Origin: Bradyrhizobium sp. CCGUVB1N3
GTDB lineage: Bacteria; Pseudomonadota; Alphaproteobacteria; Rhizobiales; Xanthobacteraceae
Direction: 5' to 3'
Length of the DNA: 64,000 bases
NCBI RefSeq assembly: GCF_024199925.1
Contig: NZ_JANADR010000001.1
Span: 1,922,001-1,986,000, forward strand
Shown here in pieces: positions 42,485 through 53,752 of the stretch; position 1 is the first letter of the stretch, and every line of letters begins with the position of its first letter. A program made the position numbers and the translations under genes. The notes beneath the pieces are model-generated. The model did no database searches, was not told where the DNA came from, and saw only the letters and a program-made list of their open reading frames with translations.

Positions 42485-43582
42485 ATGCGCGTGCGCTGCG
42501 CGGCGCTTGACGCAGCCCTTGGGCTGGCGTTGGCGCTATTTGTCTGCATCTCCGGCTCCATGGCCCAGGAAGGGACCACCAAGCTCCGGGTGGCGACCCG
42601 CATCGTGCCTCCCTTGGTCATCGAGAAGAACGGCACCCTGGGTGGCTTCAGCATTGAGCTCTGGAACGGCATTGGGGAGCGACTGCATCGCGAGACCGAG
42701 TACGTCATCACGCCCGATGTCGGCGAATTGCTTGCGGCCGTGGAAAGCGGACGGGCAGATCTCGGGATCGCAGCCATCTCGATCACATCAGATCGCGAGA
42801 ACAGGTTCGACTTCTCCCAGCCGATCCTGAATTCGGGACTACAGATCCTGGTGCGCGGTACCGCTGCGAATGTCGAGCCGAATCCGCTGCTCGAGTTCGT
42901 GGAGTTGTTCTTCTCCCGCACTCTCCTGATCTGGCTAGGCATTGCGCTGCTCCTGATCCTCATTCCGGCGCATCTGATTTTCCTGGTGGAGCGACATCAT
43001 CACAACGGAATCATTCCAACGAGCCGGTATTTTCCGGGAATCTTCCATGCGATGTTTTGGGCCGCAGGCACGCTGGCGACCCAGGCGGATCAAATGCCCC
43101 GGCACTGGATCGCTCGCATCGTCGCCGTGCTCTGGATGTTCACGGGCGTGGTCTTCGTGGCCTTCTATACGGCGCAACTGACGGCATCGCTGACGGTCCA
43201 GCAGATCAGGGGACCGATCAATAGTCCGCAGGATCTCGTCGGCAAACGCGTCGGCACGACACGGGGAAGCACGGCCACACTCTATCTGAATGAGGTCAAG
43301 GCCGAGGTCCGCGAGTTCGATAAAGTCGATGACCTCTACAAGGCCCTGTTGGATCAGGAGGTCGACGCGGTCGTCTTCGATTCACCTGCGCTGCTTTACT
43401 ACACAACCCACGACGGCAGGGGATTGGCACGAACCGTCGGCAGTGTCTTCCATCGGGAAGACTACGGCATCGTCTTTCCGACCGGCAGCCCGCTGCGCAA
43501 GCACGTCAACGAAGCGCTTCTCGCGCTGCGCGAGAGCGATGCGTATCAGCGGATACACGAGGAATGGTTCGGCAAGCGCTAG
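42485..43582 (+). CDS. Ionotropic-glutamate-receptor-like ligand-gated channel protein
   Basis: 365 residues from ATG 42485 (a longer frame from about 42425 is possible). After a signal peptide (ALGLALALFVCISGSMAQ) comes the first lobe of a periplasmic amino-acid-binding fold (LRVATRIVPPLVIEKNGTLG; ADLGIAAISITSDRENRFDF). It is then interrupted by a membrane block: helix LLIWLGIALLLILIPAHLIF, a re-entrant pore-like loop (GIFHAMFWAAGTLATQ) and helix IVAVLWMFTGVVFVAFYTAQ. The ligand-binding lobe resumes after LTASLTVQQIRG. This lobe-pore-lobe plan is that of GluR0-type bacterial glutamate receptor channels. The ligand is unknown, and the selectivity filter is not the K+ type TVGYG. Confidence 0.85.
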   Translation: MRVRCAALDAALGLALALFVCISGSMAQEGTTKLRVATRIVPPLVIEKNGTLGGFSIELWNGIGERLHRETEYVITPDVGELLAAVESGRADLGIAAISITSDRENRFDFSQPILNSGLQILVRGTAANVEPNPLLEFVELFFSRTLLIWLGIALLLILIPAHLIFLVERHHHNGIIPTSRYFPGIFHAMFWAAGTLATQADQMPRHWIARIVAVLWMFTGVVFVAFYTAQLTASLTVQQIRGPINSPQDLVGKRVGTTRGSTATLYLNEVKAEVREFDKVDDLYKALLDQEVDAVVFDSPALLYYTTHDGRGLARTVGSVFHREDYGIVFPTGSPLRKHVNEALLALRESDAYQRIHEEWFGKR

Positions 43583-43708
43583 GCCAGTGACGCCGCAGCG
43601 CCGCGCCCGATGCCGCCGATGTGACTGATCGTGAAGCCGCGAGCGATTGCGGTGCCGCAAGCCGAACCTCACCTAAGGTCGGTATCAGGTTCCATCGGGG
43701 AGAACGCA

Positions 43709-43942
43709 ATGCGTCCCGTCTTGCTCTTGAGCCTTCTGATCGCGCTATCCAGTGCCGCCAACGCCGCTCCGGTGCATCACACGCACCGGCACTATGCCGT
43801 TGACCCTGCCCCTCGCGCGTACAGGGATCCCATGTCGAGTTTTGGCTATGCGCAGCCTCGGGCACCGGCCCCCTATCTGTACGTGCCGAGCGATCAACCC
43901 GATCCGACGGTTGACAGTCCCTACAAGAACTGGGGCGGCTAG
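43709..43942 (+). CDS. Small secreted protein, unknown function
   Basis: 77 residues with a clear signal peptide (MRPVLLLSLLIALSSAANA). The mature part is rich in His, Pro and Tyr (VHHTHRHY; PRAPAPYLYVPS) and ends in NWGG. GGGGAGAA precedes the ATG. Similar short proteins occur in Bradyrhizobium without a known role. Confidence 0.7.
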   Translation: MRPVLLLSLLIALSSAANAAPVHHTHRHYAVDPAPRAYRDPMSSFGYAQPRAPAPYLYVPSDQPDPTVDSPYKNWGG

Positions 43943-44049
43943 CTGATATCGCATGCAGCCCTTTCGCCCGGCTGCATGCCCGTCGCGCATTGACGTGCAT
44001 CAAGCCGACCTTCGCCGGACGTGCCATGGTCTACGCGCGAGGATTGTCG

Positions 44050-44211
44050 ATGCGCCGATTTGCCATGAAGGCATTGTTCACCGCCCTTAGCCTCAACAGA
44101 GAGGAGAGGAAGCGGATCGATTGGGATCGCAACGTCCTGATCTTCTCGACGGTGGTGACTGCAGGCCTGATCGCGCTCTATGTCTTCGGCAAGGCAACGT
44201 CGCGCTGGTAG
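44050..44211 (+). CDS. Small membrane protein, unknown function
   Basis: 53 residues with a basic/amphipathic N-terminus (LSLNREERKRIDWDR) and one transmembrane helix (VLIFSTVVTAGLIALYVFG). GAGGA lies about 6 bases before ATG 44050; an in-frame ATG at 43990 is possible. Coding potential is moderate. Confidence 0.55.
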   Translation: MRRFAMKALFTALSLNREERKRIDWDRNVLIFSTVVTAGLIALYVFGKATSRW

Positions 44212-44354
44212 GACGACGCCGACTTCGTGCAGCGCCTGCAGAAGGGCTACAGCAGCATTCACCGCTTCAGCCGACCTTCCGTTTCGAGCGTGCCGATGCC
44301 GAGGCCGAGGTCAACTACCTCAAGGCGATTCAGAAGCTAGGGAAGCAGAAATAG
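44212..44354 (+). pseudogene. Possible decayed gene tail
   Basis: The stretch ending in the 44352-44354 stop encodes LQPTFRFERADAEAEVNYL and a Lys-rich end. Another frame just before it gives DDADFVQRLQKGYSSIH. Both look protein-like but in different frames, suggesting a small frameshifted gene. Weakly supported. Confidence 0.3.
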
Positions 44355-44488
44355 CGCCGTAACGGCACGCGGGTCGCCGATCGGCCCGCGCGGGGCCCTC
44401 CGCCGGCGCCAGCCGCGAGAAAGCCGCGCCCGCCGCGGGCACCCGACGCCGGGACCTAACGCCGCCGCAATAGACACTCGACAAAAAA

Positions 44489-44513
44489 GGCCGGCTTCGC
44501 AGCCGGCCTTTTT
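44489..44513. terminator. Terminator between clpA and the upstream plus-strand genes
   Basis: GGCCGGC (44489-44495) pairs with GCCGGCC (44502-44508), with a run of A before and T after, so it can work in both directions. It lies 20 bases past the clpA stop. Confidence 0.9.
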
Positions 44514-44532
44514 CAGTTCATGACGCTCCCGA

Positions 44533-46947
<2,415 letters not shown>

Positions 46948-47214
46948 TCGCGTCCTCTGTGGCCCCCACCATCATGATCGCCATCGCCCGGTCAGGCAAC
47001 AACAACCTTTGTCACATATAGTTATACAAGATCGCGGCAAAAGACCGGTTCCGCGACACTGGACTCACGCGCGGTACTTTCGATGCAAAACCCGTTCCGA
47101 TTTGGGCGGGACTGGCGCCAGTACCCCTGCTCCCCGTAGTTCGCCGGCCATCGCGGCCGTGAGGATAACGAGCTGGGTGACACGAATGTCAGAACGCCAG
47201 AAGTCGGGACGCGC
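46948..47214. other. clpS-clpA intergenic region
   Basis: 267 bases between the clpS stop and the clpA start on the minus strand. Long enough for a separate clpA promoter; no gene or obvious hairpin seen. Confidence 0.4.
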
Positions 47215-47547
47215 CTACTTCTTTTCCATCACGCATTGCAGGGGGTGCTGATGCTTGCGGGCAAAATCCATCACCTGAGTGACCTTGGTCTCGGCGATCT
47301 CGTAGGTGAAGACGCCGCATTCGCCGATGCCGTGATGGTGGACATGCAGCATGATCTTGGTCGCGGCCTCGATGTCCTTGTTGAAGAACTTCTCCAGCAC
47401 GAGAACCACGAACTCCATCGGCGTGTAGTCGTCGTTCAGGATCAGCACCCGGTAAAGGTTGGGCCGCTTGGTCTTGGGCTTGACCTTGGTGATGACCGAG
47501 GTGCTCGGGCCGGACGGACCATTGGGACGGTTCTCGTCATTGCTCAT
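47215..47547 (-). CDS. clpS: ClpA adaptor ClpS
   Basis: 110-residue adaptor that delivers N-end-rule substrates to ClpAP. A disordered N-terminal tail of about 27 residues ([16 protein letters not shown]) precedes the core [17 protein letters not shown], where Asn-Asp and Met line the N-degron pocket. [21 protein letters not shown] follows. ATG 47547 begins the conserved tail. The length is normal for the alphaproteobacterial ClpS1 form. Confidence 0.96.
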   Translation of the reverse strand: MSNDENRPNGPSGPSTSVITKVKPKTKRPNLYRVLILNDDYTPMEFVVLVLEKFFNKDIEAATKIMLHVHHHGIGECGVFTYEIAETKVTQVMDFARKHQHPLQCVMEKK

Positions 47548-48330
47548 CCGGGGAGCATAGGCGACGGCTGACACTGGCAGATCGAGGCTGGAAGTTAGTT
47601 GCGGCATGGCACAGGCGTTCAAAATCCCCACGGAAGCGTATAGCAGCCCTCCACGCTGCTCCGCATCGGAGCCTCGCATAGGCGCGCCGTCTTGTTCGAT
47701 CGCCGCTCCCGACCGGTCCGGTCCTCACCGGAACGGCATCAGTGAATATGGGCCTGCCCCCGGCCCGCCGCAAGCGTGCAAGGCTCGACCTATGCGGCCG
47801 CGGCGGTCCCGATTCCCGGTTCCTGGCGATCCTGACCAAGGTTAGTCAATCCTGACCAATTTGACAAAAAAATCCGATCGGCAGGTTCTTCTGCCCTCAA
47901 TCAGGAACCCGAGGTCAACCCGCGGCAGCCAGTTCACGGGCCGCCACACCTCCGGCCTTCTACGGTCGAATTAACCAGCCATGCAATTGCGCGCTCTTCA
48001 CCGACAAAGCCTCGCTGCCGACCAAGCGTCACGGTCGACCATACGTTCGCAAGCAGCGGCAGCGCGGCAACCACGGCTGCTCTCCGCGGTCGACGAACAA
48101 CGGCGCGGCGACATCTCGACAACGTCAGAAAATTGCAACGACGCGCAAACGGCAGCCAGGTTCGCAAGAGCGGCGCGACTACAGGCAACAGCGCGACGAT
48201 CTCGATCAACGGCGCAAGCGTTCAAAACTCATCTCGCCTCACGCGCCATGCAACGGCTGCCTGAGCAGCTCAGCCGATCGGCCGCCAGGAGACCTTGTGC
48301 AGCGGCCCCCGCGAACGCGTCCACGAAAAA
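47548..48330. other. Long gap without a supported gene
   Basis: About 780 bases between clpS and the phasin terminator. Several frames are open on both strands, but composition is irregular and nothing resembles a known protein. The right end of the gap should hold the clpS promoter. A non-coding RNA cannot be excluded. Confidence 0.4.
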
Positions 48331-48357
48331 AGCCCGGCTGAATCAGCCGGGCTTTTC
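48331..48357 (-). terminator. Terminator of the phasin gene
   Basis: Perfect 10-bp stem AGCCCGGCTG/CAGCCGGGCT with a 3-base loop. A-run on the plus-strand left side gives the U-run for leftward transcripts; T-run also on the right. Confidence 0.92.
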
Positions 48358-48380
48358 CGATTCCAGGACTTGACGAAGAG

Positions 48381-48722
48381 TTACTGAGCGGCCGGGTTGA
48401 ACTTCGAGACGATGGTCTCGACCGGCTTGAACGCCTGCTTGGCGAGGTCGTTGTAGAGGCCGGCGATCTTCTGCGATTCCGCAACGAAGGTCTCGTAGGC
48501 GGAGCGCGCGAAATCGGTCTGCGCTTCCATTGCCTTGTCCAGCGACTTCACGCCGGAAAGCTTCTCAACGAAGGACTTGGTGTCCTCGAACGACTTCTTG
48601 GTGTAGTCGCCATAGGCGCTGGCGATCGCCTGGATGCCGTGCTGCACCGAGGTCGCGGAGGCGACGCACTGCTCGAACTGCTCTTTGCCGTAGTTCTGAA
48701 AGTCTTCAACCTTGAACATCAT
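48381..48722 (-). CDS. Phasin (polyhydroxyalkanoate granule protein)
   Basis: 113-residue helical phasin that coats PHA granules. Amphipathic segments rich in Phe/Lys/Glu (KVEDFQNYGKEQFEQCVAS; YTKKSFEDTKSFVEKLSG; FVAESQKIAGLYNDLAKQAF) match the phasin_2 family. AAAGGA precedes two adjacent ATGs. Two PhaR-type motifs lie 109 and 139 bases upstream, consistent with repression by PhaR when no PHA is present. Confidence 0.9.
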   Translation of the reverse strand: MMFKVEDFQNYGKEQFEQCVASATSVQHGIQAIASAYGDYTKKSFEDTKSFVEKLSGVKSLDKAMEAQTDFARSAYETFVAESQKIAGLYNDLAKQAFKPVETIVSKFNPAAQ

Positions 48723-48830
48723 GGAATCCTTTTTTTCCCTGGCTCTCGTCCGGAAGCCTTAGATTTTTCAAGCCTTGGATATCAAGCCTTGGAGTTCTCC
48801 TCGGGGCCGCCTGACGCTGCCCATAATTAG

Positions 48831-48842
48831 TGCAACGCACAA
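48831..48842. promoter_or_regulatory. PhaR-type site 1
   Basis: TGCAACGCACAA fits the consensus TGCRNYGCASMA, which I recall for Bradyrhizobium PhaR. It is upstream of the phasin gene. Confidence 0.6.
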
Positions 48843-48860
48843 AAAAGTCAAGAATCTTTG

Positions 48861-48872
48861 TGCGGCGCACAA
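48861..48872. promoter_or_regulatory. PhaR-type site 2
   Basis: TGCGGCGCACAA fits the same consensus and sits in a near-palindrome TTGTGCGGCGCACAA. It is 30 bases from site 1, so both lie on the same helix face. Confidence 0.6.
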
Positions 48873-49155
48873 TAATGCATGCAACTTGAGGTGATTCCGG
48901 GATATCTACGCAAGGGTTCCTTAAGCTTTTGGAAACCGGGCGCCCCTACCCTGATTCCCTGGACGTGTTCAGCTTCCGACAGGCGGTCAAAAGCCGTTTG
49001 CGAACATCGCCTTAGCCAGAACAGCGGCTTGAGCTTCGGTCGCCGGCGATCAGCGCCGGCGGATTGGCGGTTCAAGCAGGTCATGGTCCCGGATCTGGAG
49101 GGCACAATTTTGCCTCACGAGCCGGTGATCAAGTCAGAAACGGGGACGGGGTTTC

Positions 49156-50973
49156 ATGCTTCGTAAGAACTGGTCTTCCTCGCGCTTGGCGCGGGCTGGG
49201 GTCTTCGGGCTTCTTACAGTCACCACCGCGGTCATCTTCACCAGCGATGCTGCCGAAGCGCGTCGCCACCGCGGCCGGCACTACGCACACCATCGCGTGC
49301 ATCGCGACTCCGGCGAGAGCTATAGCCCGCAATTCGCCTCGATCATCGTCGACGGCAATTCCGGCGCGACCCTCCAGTCGACGAGCCCGGACGGGCTGCG
49401 TCATCCCGCCTCCCTCACCAAGATCATGACGCTCTACCTGCTGTTCGAGCGTCTGGAGTCCGGCAAGATGAAGCTCGACACCGAAATGCCGGTGTCCCAG
49501 CATGCCGCCGACCAGGATCCGACCAAGCTGGGCCTTCGCGCCGGTCAGACCATCCGCGTCGAGGACGCGATCAAGGGTCTCGTCACCCGTTCTGCCAACG
49601 ACGCGGCCGTCGTGATCGCGGAAGCGATCGGCGGCGATGAAGACGGTTTCGCCCAGATGATGACGCGCAAGGCGCGCGCGCTCGGCATGTCGAAGACGGT
49701 CTACCGCAACGCGTCCGGTCTGCCCAACGACGAACAGATCACGACAGCGCGCGACCAGGCCACGCTCGGCCGCGCGATCCAGGATCGCTTCCCGCGCTAT
49801 TACCGCTATTTCTCGACCACGGCCTTCAACTTCCGCGGCCACACCATTACCGGCCACAATCGCCTGCTCGGCAGCGTCGAAGGCGTCGACGGCATCAAGA
49901 CCGGCTACACCCGCGCCTCCGGCTTCAATCTCGTGAGCTCGATCCACCGCGGCAACCGCTTCCTGGTTGGCGTGGTCCTGGGCGGCCGCAGCGGCGGCTC
50001 GCGCGACGCCATCATGCGCAACCTGCTCGCGGAGAACCTCGAGAAGGGCGCAGGCACCCGCACCGCGGCAGCCATCACCGAGCGCAATGGCGCCGACACC
50101 AGCGTCGACGTCGCCGACGCTTCCGACACGCCGGCGCGAGCAGCACCGCAGGTTCAGGCGGCAGCAGCCTCCGCTCCCGAAGCGCCGGCGCCGCGCCCCG
50201 CCTCGCGCCTTGCCGCGCTTGCCGCCGCCACCGCGGCGATGCCGCCGGCCGCCAAGCCGGAGCCCAAGGCCGTCGAATCCAAGGTCGAACCCGCGCCGCT
50301 GACCAATGGCGTGATCTCCAGCCAGCCGCTCTCGATCATTCCGGGCTCGTCCGAGCCGATGAAGCCGGTCAAGGTGAAGACGGTTCAGGTCAAGGCCGGC
50401 GCCGTGAAGGTCGCTTCCGCCGTCCCGTCGCAGCCAGCACCGCCGATTACCAACACGATCTCCAGCGCGCGTGCCGAAGTCGCGGAGACCTCCGGCGCCG
50501 TCGTCGCCAAGGCAGATCTCGTCAACAAGCCGGACGTCGTCGCCAAGCCTGAAGTCGCCCGCAGCGAGCTGCCACCGCAGCCGCCCGGCTTTGGCACCGG
50601 CAACGGCATCCTTGGCGTCCTGCCGGCGTCCGGCGCCGCGGCCCCCGCGCCTGCCGCAAAACTCGCCTCGGCCGAACCGGCCCCGCAGCCGATCCAGATG
50701 AGCGCGACGACCAAACCGGTTGTCACGCACAGCGGCTGGATCGTTCAGGTCGGCGCACTTGAAAGCGAGAACGAGGCGCAGCAGCGCATCGAGGCCGCCC
50801 GCAGCTCGGCCCGCGGCCTGCTCAGCAAGGCCGACCCCTTCACCGAAGTCGTTGCCAAGGACAATCGCAAGCTGTTCCGCGCCCGCTTCGCCGGGCTCGA
50901 GCGCGACCAGGCGGAAGCCGTCTGTCGCACGCTGAAGCGCGCCGACATCTCCTGCATCACCGTCCGCAACTGA
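49156..50973 (+). CDS. D-alanyl-D-alanine carboxypeptidase (PBP5/6 family) with SPOR domain
   Basis: 605-residue exported peptidoglycan enzyme that trims the terminal D-Ala of stem peptides. Signal peptide in residues 10-34, then a His/Arg-rich stretch. The penicillin-binding motifs are SLTK (HPASLTKIMTLY), SAN (VTRSANDAAVVIAEA) and KTG (GIKTGYTRASG). After residue 290 comes a long Ala/Pro/Val-rich linker of about 230 residues, then a C-terminal SPOR domain (WIVQVGALESENEAQQRIEA) that targets septal glycan. This replaces the amphipathic membrane anchor of E. coli DacA. Confidence 0.94.
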   Translation: MLRKNWSSSRLARAGVFGLLTVTTAVIFTSDAAEARRHRGRHYAHHRVHRDSGESYSPQFASIIVDGNSGATLQSTSPDGLRHPASLTKIMTLYLLFERLESGKMKLDTEMPVSQHAADQDPTKLGLRAGQTIRVEDAIKGLVTRSANDAAVVIAEAIGGDEDGFAQMMTRKARALGMSKTVYRNASGLPNDEQITTARDQATLGRAIQDRFPRYYRYFSTTAFNFRGHTITGHNRLLGSVEGVDGIKTGYTRASGFNLVSSIHRGNRFLVGVVLGGRSGGSRDAIMRNLLAENLEKGAGTRTAAAITERNGADTSVDVADASDTPARAAPQVQAAAASAPEAPAPRPASRLAALAAATAAMPPAAKPEPKAVESKVEPAPLTNGVISSQPLSIIPGSSEPMKPVKVKTVQVKAGAVKVASAVPSQPAPPITNTISSARAEVAETSGAVVAKADLVNKPDVVAKPEVARSELPPQPPGFGTGNGILGVLPASGAAAPAPAAKLASAEPAPQPIQMSATTKPVVTHSGWIVQVGALESENEAQQRIEAARSSARGLLSKADPFTEVVAKDNRKLFRARFAGLERDQAEAVCRTLKRADISCITVRN

Positions 50974-50997
50974 CGCCGACCAAATCGATCCGATCCC

Positions 50998-51024
50998 AAC
51001 GCCCGCGCCTTCCGCGCGGGCGTT
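50998..51024 (+). terminator. Terminator after the carboxypeptidase gene
   Basis: 11-bp stem AACGCCCGCGC/GCGCGGGCGTT around CTTCC, followed by a T-rich stretch. Confidence 0.85.
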
Positions 51025-51214
51025 GTCGTTTCAGGCGGGGTCGTTACAGGCAGGCGCAAAGACTGCTTCGCAACAACCTCTCGTCAACGATTTACGGTTA
51101 AGTTTTTGCTCAAGGGATCGACCACGCCGACAACGGCGGGCGACATCGGGGCGACGGCAGACAGAGCAATACGGAGCTGACGCGGTACGGGCGTTTGTAG
51201 CGTTGTTGCCGGAG

Positions 51215-51940
51215 TTAGCCGTTATGCGTGCGAAGCAGAGTATCCTTGGCCTCGTTTACCCGGGCAGCGAGATACGTCGAGCCCCCCTGGTCGGGATGCA
51301 GTTTCTTCATCAGGGTCTTGTGGGCCCGGCCGATCTCGTCGCGCCCCGCGCCCGGCTGCAGGCCAAGGATCTGATAGGCTTCCTCCGCCGTCATTTTGCC
51401 GCTCGGCGCCGCGCGGCCCTGCCGCCCTGCCGCATCGCCCTGCGCGTTCTGACGCCAGGCGGGAAACCGGCGGTCCAGATAGCTTTCGAGTAGCGCGACG
51501 CTCTCCGCGTCGAAGGCGGGGCACATCGCAAGCAGCGCGGTGAGATCGAACTCGTCGAGCGAACGCCCGGCGTAAGGCCCTGCGACGATCTCGCCTGCAA
51601 GCTGACCGGAATCGTGGTCCAGCCGCATATCCAGAAATTGCGAGCGGACGCGCGAGGTCTGCCCCGACGAGCGCGTCGCGCCGCCGAACAGCCCGCCGAT
51701 ATTGCCGAAGGTCGAGTTCGCGAGCGGCGTCCAGCCGAGCAGGCCGGCACCGAAAATGCCGAGCGGAATCGCGACCGCCAGCTCGCCCCGCAGGCCCGTG
51801 AAGGCCGCAACCGCCAGCGCCACGACCCCGCCGCCGACCTTGATCGCGCGCGCGAGCACCGCCGGATTGGCGGAACGGAACATCTGCAGCAGCAGGTAAA
51901 GGGTGACGACGGCGACAGCGCCTGCGATCAGGGTCGGCAT
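51215..51940 (-). CDS. Membrane-anchored J-domain protein
   Basis: 241 residues. Two N-terminal hydrophobic helices (LIAGAVAVVTLYLLLQMF; VALAVAAFTGLRGELAVAI) and a middle domain (FLDMRLDHDSGQLAGEIVAG) are followed by a C-terminal DnaJ domain with the invariant HPD (KTLMKKLHPDQGGSTYLAARVNEA). It resembles TIM14/DjlA-like J-proteins that recruit DnaK to the membrane and is conserved in Rhizobiales. Client unknown. It is followed on the plus side by the convergent carboxypeptidase gene. Confidence 0.88.
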   Translation of the reverse strand: MPTLIAGAVAVVTLYLLLQMFRSANPAVLARAIKVGGGVVALAVAAFTGLRGELAVAIPLGIFGAGLLGWTPLANSTFGNIGGLFGGATRSSGQTSRVRSQFLDMRLDHDSGQLAGEIVAGPYAGRSLDEFDLTALLAMCPAFDAESVALLESYLDRRFPAWRQNAQGDAAGRQGRAAPSGKMTAEEAYQILGLQPGAGRDEIGRAHKTLMKKLHPDQGGSTYLAARVNEAKDTLLRTHNG

Positions 51941-52007
51941 GATCGCAATATAGTCGCCTTGGTCACAAAAAGCATGCGGCCCCGTTTCGCTGTGGACGGC
52001 CAGCGCC

Positions 52008-52763
52008 TCACTTCATCTGCCCGATCAGCTTGGCTGCGCCGCTCGTCGTCTTGGCCAGCCTGAGCAGCGCCTCGCGGCCGCCGGCGGCGTAGGCCGCCGC
52101 CGCGCGCAACAGCTCGCGCAGTTGCGCGGCCGCGCCCGGATCGAACCTGCACCAGGCCCCGCCGGTCAGGCGCGCGATCTCGCGGAACGCCTGCTCGGCG
52201 GTTGCATCATGACCTTCCTGAAACATGAAGACGGGCACCTTGAGCATGCCGAGCTCGCCCGCTCTGGCACAGAGCTCGTCGACCTTCTCCTCCATGGCAT
52301 CGCCGACGAAAACCACCGCGCGGACGCCGGAGGATGCCGCTTCGCGCCGCGCCTCGGAAAGCACCCGGCCGATCTGGGTGTCGCCGCCGCGGCAATCGAT
52401 CTTGCTCATCAGGCTCGCGAGCTTGGTGCTGTCGGAGATCCATCCTGTCGCACGGCACTCGTTGAAGCCGCGGTAGTAGACGAGCCGGATATCGAGGCTG
52501 CCGAGCGCCGCCGCCTCGCGGAACATGTCCGCCTGAAGCGCACAGGCCATGTCCCAGGTCGGCTGCCGGCTCATCGTGGCGTCGAGCGCGAAGATCAACC
52601 GGCCCTTCGCGCCCGGCGCATGCGGCGACATCGCGCGCGCCTTGGCGACGAAGGCGGCGATGTCGTCGCTGGTGGAGGTCTTGGCCTGCGGCAGCCTGCC
52701 GTCGGCCTCGGCCCGCGCCGATACCGCATCGCCGCTGCGTGGTTTGGTCGGTTCGCCGGACAT
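52008..52763 (-). CDS. VWA-domain protein
   Basis: 251 residues. A von Willebrand A fold with the start of a MIDAS-like motif (LIFALDATMSRQPTW, i.e. D-A-T-M-S rather than classical DxSxS), a Thr in GGDTQIGRVL and AVVFVGDAMEE. No membrane segment. The role is probably protein or metal binding and is otherwise unknown. The start at 52763 has GAGCAGGG upstream. It is close to and on the same strand as the J-domain gene (67 bases), so both may be expressed together. Confidence 0.85.
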   Translation of the reverse strand: MSGEPTKPRSGDAVSARAEADGRLPQAKTSTSDDIAAFVAKARAMSPHAPGAKGRLIFALDATMSRQPTWDMACALQADMFREAAALGSLDIRLVYYRGFNECRATGWISDSTKLASLMSKIDCRGGDTQIGRVLSEARREAASSGVRAVVFVGDAMEEKVDELCARAGELGMLKVPVFMFQEGHDATAEQAFREIARLTGGAWCRFDPGAAAQLRELLRAAAAYAAGGREALLRLAKTTSGAAKLIGQMK

Positions 52764-52829
52764 CCCTGCTCGCACATTGGACTACACCGCCAATATGTGG
52801 CGAGCGCGCCGTGATCGGTCAATGTGCAA

Positions 52830-52860
52830 AGGCCTCCGCAGCGGTCAGCAGCGGAGGCCT
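52830..52860 (-). terminator. Hairpin after the alpha/beta hydrolase gene
   Basis: 10-bp perfect stem AGGCCTCCGC/GCGGAGGCCT with an 11-base loop, 32 bases past the hydrolase stop. The following T-run on the minus strand is short. Confidence 0.65.
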
Positions 52861-52891
52861 GGCGGGACGAATTCTGGGTCGACGGATGCGG

Positions 52892-53752
52892 TCAGCTCTT
52901 GGACGGCGCCATCAGTGCGACCGGACCGGGTTCGAGCGCGCTGGGCGGCGCCTTCAACGTATCGACGGGCGCAATCTCGCTATCGGTATCGGCGAGGAAT
53001 TTATCGAGCATACCCTGGATCGAGTTCTTCGCGCCGTCCGGACCGGTGTCGCGCATGTCGTTGTGCTGGAAGTCAGTCTTGACCACCGTGATGCCCGCCT
53101 TCTCGCACTCCTCGTCCGTCGGGAGCACGCCCGCATCGGTCTTGAACTGCGGATCCTTCGAGCGGAAGGACAGGATCTTGAACTTGCCGGCGGTGACGAA
53201 CGGGACGCGCAGATTGTCCAGCGTCACGACCTTCTTGACCTCTTCAGGATACTGCTTGGCAAAATACATCGAGATGTCGCCGCCCATGGAATGGCCGACC
53301 ATGGTCACCCTGGCGTAGTCGGCGTTGGGCTGGACGCCCTTCATGTCGTGCAGCGCCAGATGGATGTTGGCCACACCGCGCAGGATCTGCGGCAGACGGC
53401 CGACATAGAGCTCGCCCGGCTTTGTCACCATCGGCGGATCGGTCGGCAGGTCATGCTGCGGGCTGACCACGAGGTAACCACGCATCGCGAACACGTTGGC
53501 GAGGAAGCCGTACTCGGTGTTCTTGACGGTGTTGCCGTGATTGAGGACTGCGACCGGCAACGTGATCAAGCCGGCATCGGCCTGCATCTCGCGATCGCGA
53601 CGGACGGCAATATCGACCGGCACCGGGCGGTTGTCGCGCGAGGCATCATAGAAGGTGATGGTCTCGTGCTTGATCGCCCATTTGCTCATCGTGAAATAAG
53701 CGACGCCTGCAAGGGCGGTGACTGAAACCAGAATGGCAATTCCACGCTTCAT
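52892..53752 (-). CDS. Exported alpha/beta hydrolase
   Basis: 286 residues with a signal or anchor helix at the N-terminus (IAILVSVTALAGVAYFTM). The alpha/beta hydrolase core has an N-terminal oxyanion-like strand (LPVAVLNHGNTV) and the nucleophile elbow GHSMGG. The catalytic Asp and His are probably in TLDNLRV and FQHNDM. It is related to the dienelactone hydrolase/PET-hydrolase-like group only in general terms, and the substrate is unknown. GAGG lies 7 bases before ATG 53752. Confidence 0.82.
   Translation of the reverse strand: MKRGIAILVSVTALAGVAYFTMSKWAIKHETITFYDASRDNRPVPVDIAVRRDREMQADAGLITLPVAVLNHGNTVKNTEYGFLANVFAMRGYLVVSPQHDLPTDPPMVTKPGELYVGRLPQILRGVANIHLALHDMKGVQPNADYARVTMVGHSMGGDISMYFAKQYPEEVKKVVTLDNLRVPFVTAGKFKILSFRSKDPQFKTDAGVLPTDEECEKAGITVVKTDFQHNDMRDTGPDGAKNSIQGMLDKFLADTDSEIAPVDTLKAPPSALEPGPVALMAPSKS

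Noticed and set aside
49129..50730. Minus-strand open frame opposite the D,D-carboxypeptidase
   Set aside because: Arg/Gly-rich shadow of the Ala/Pro linker coding region.
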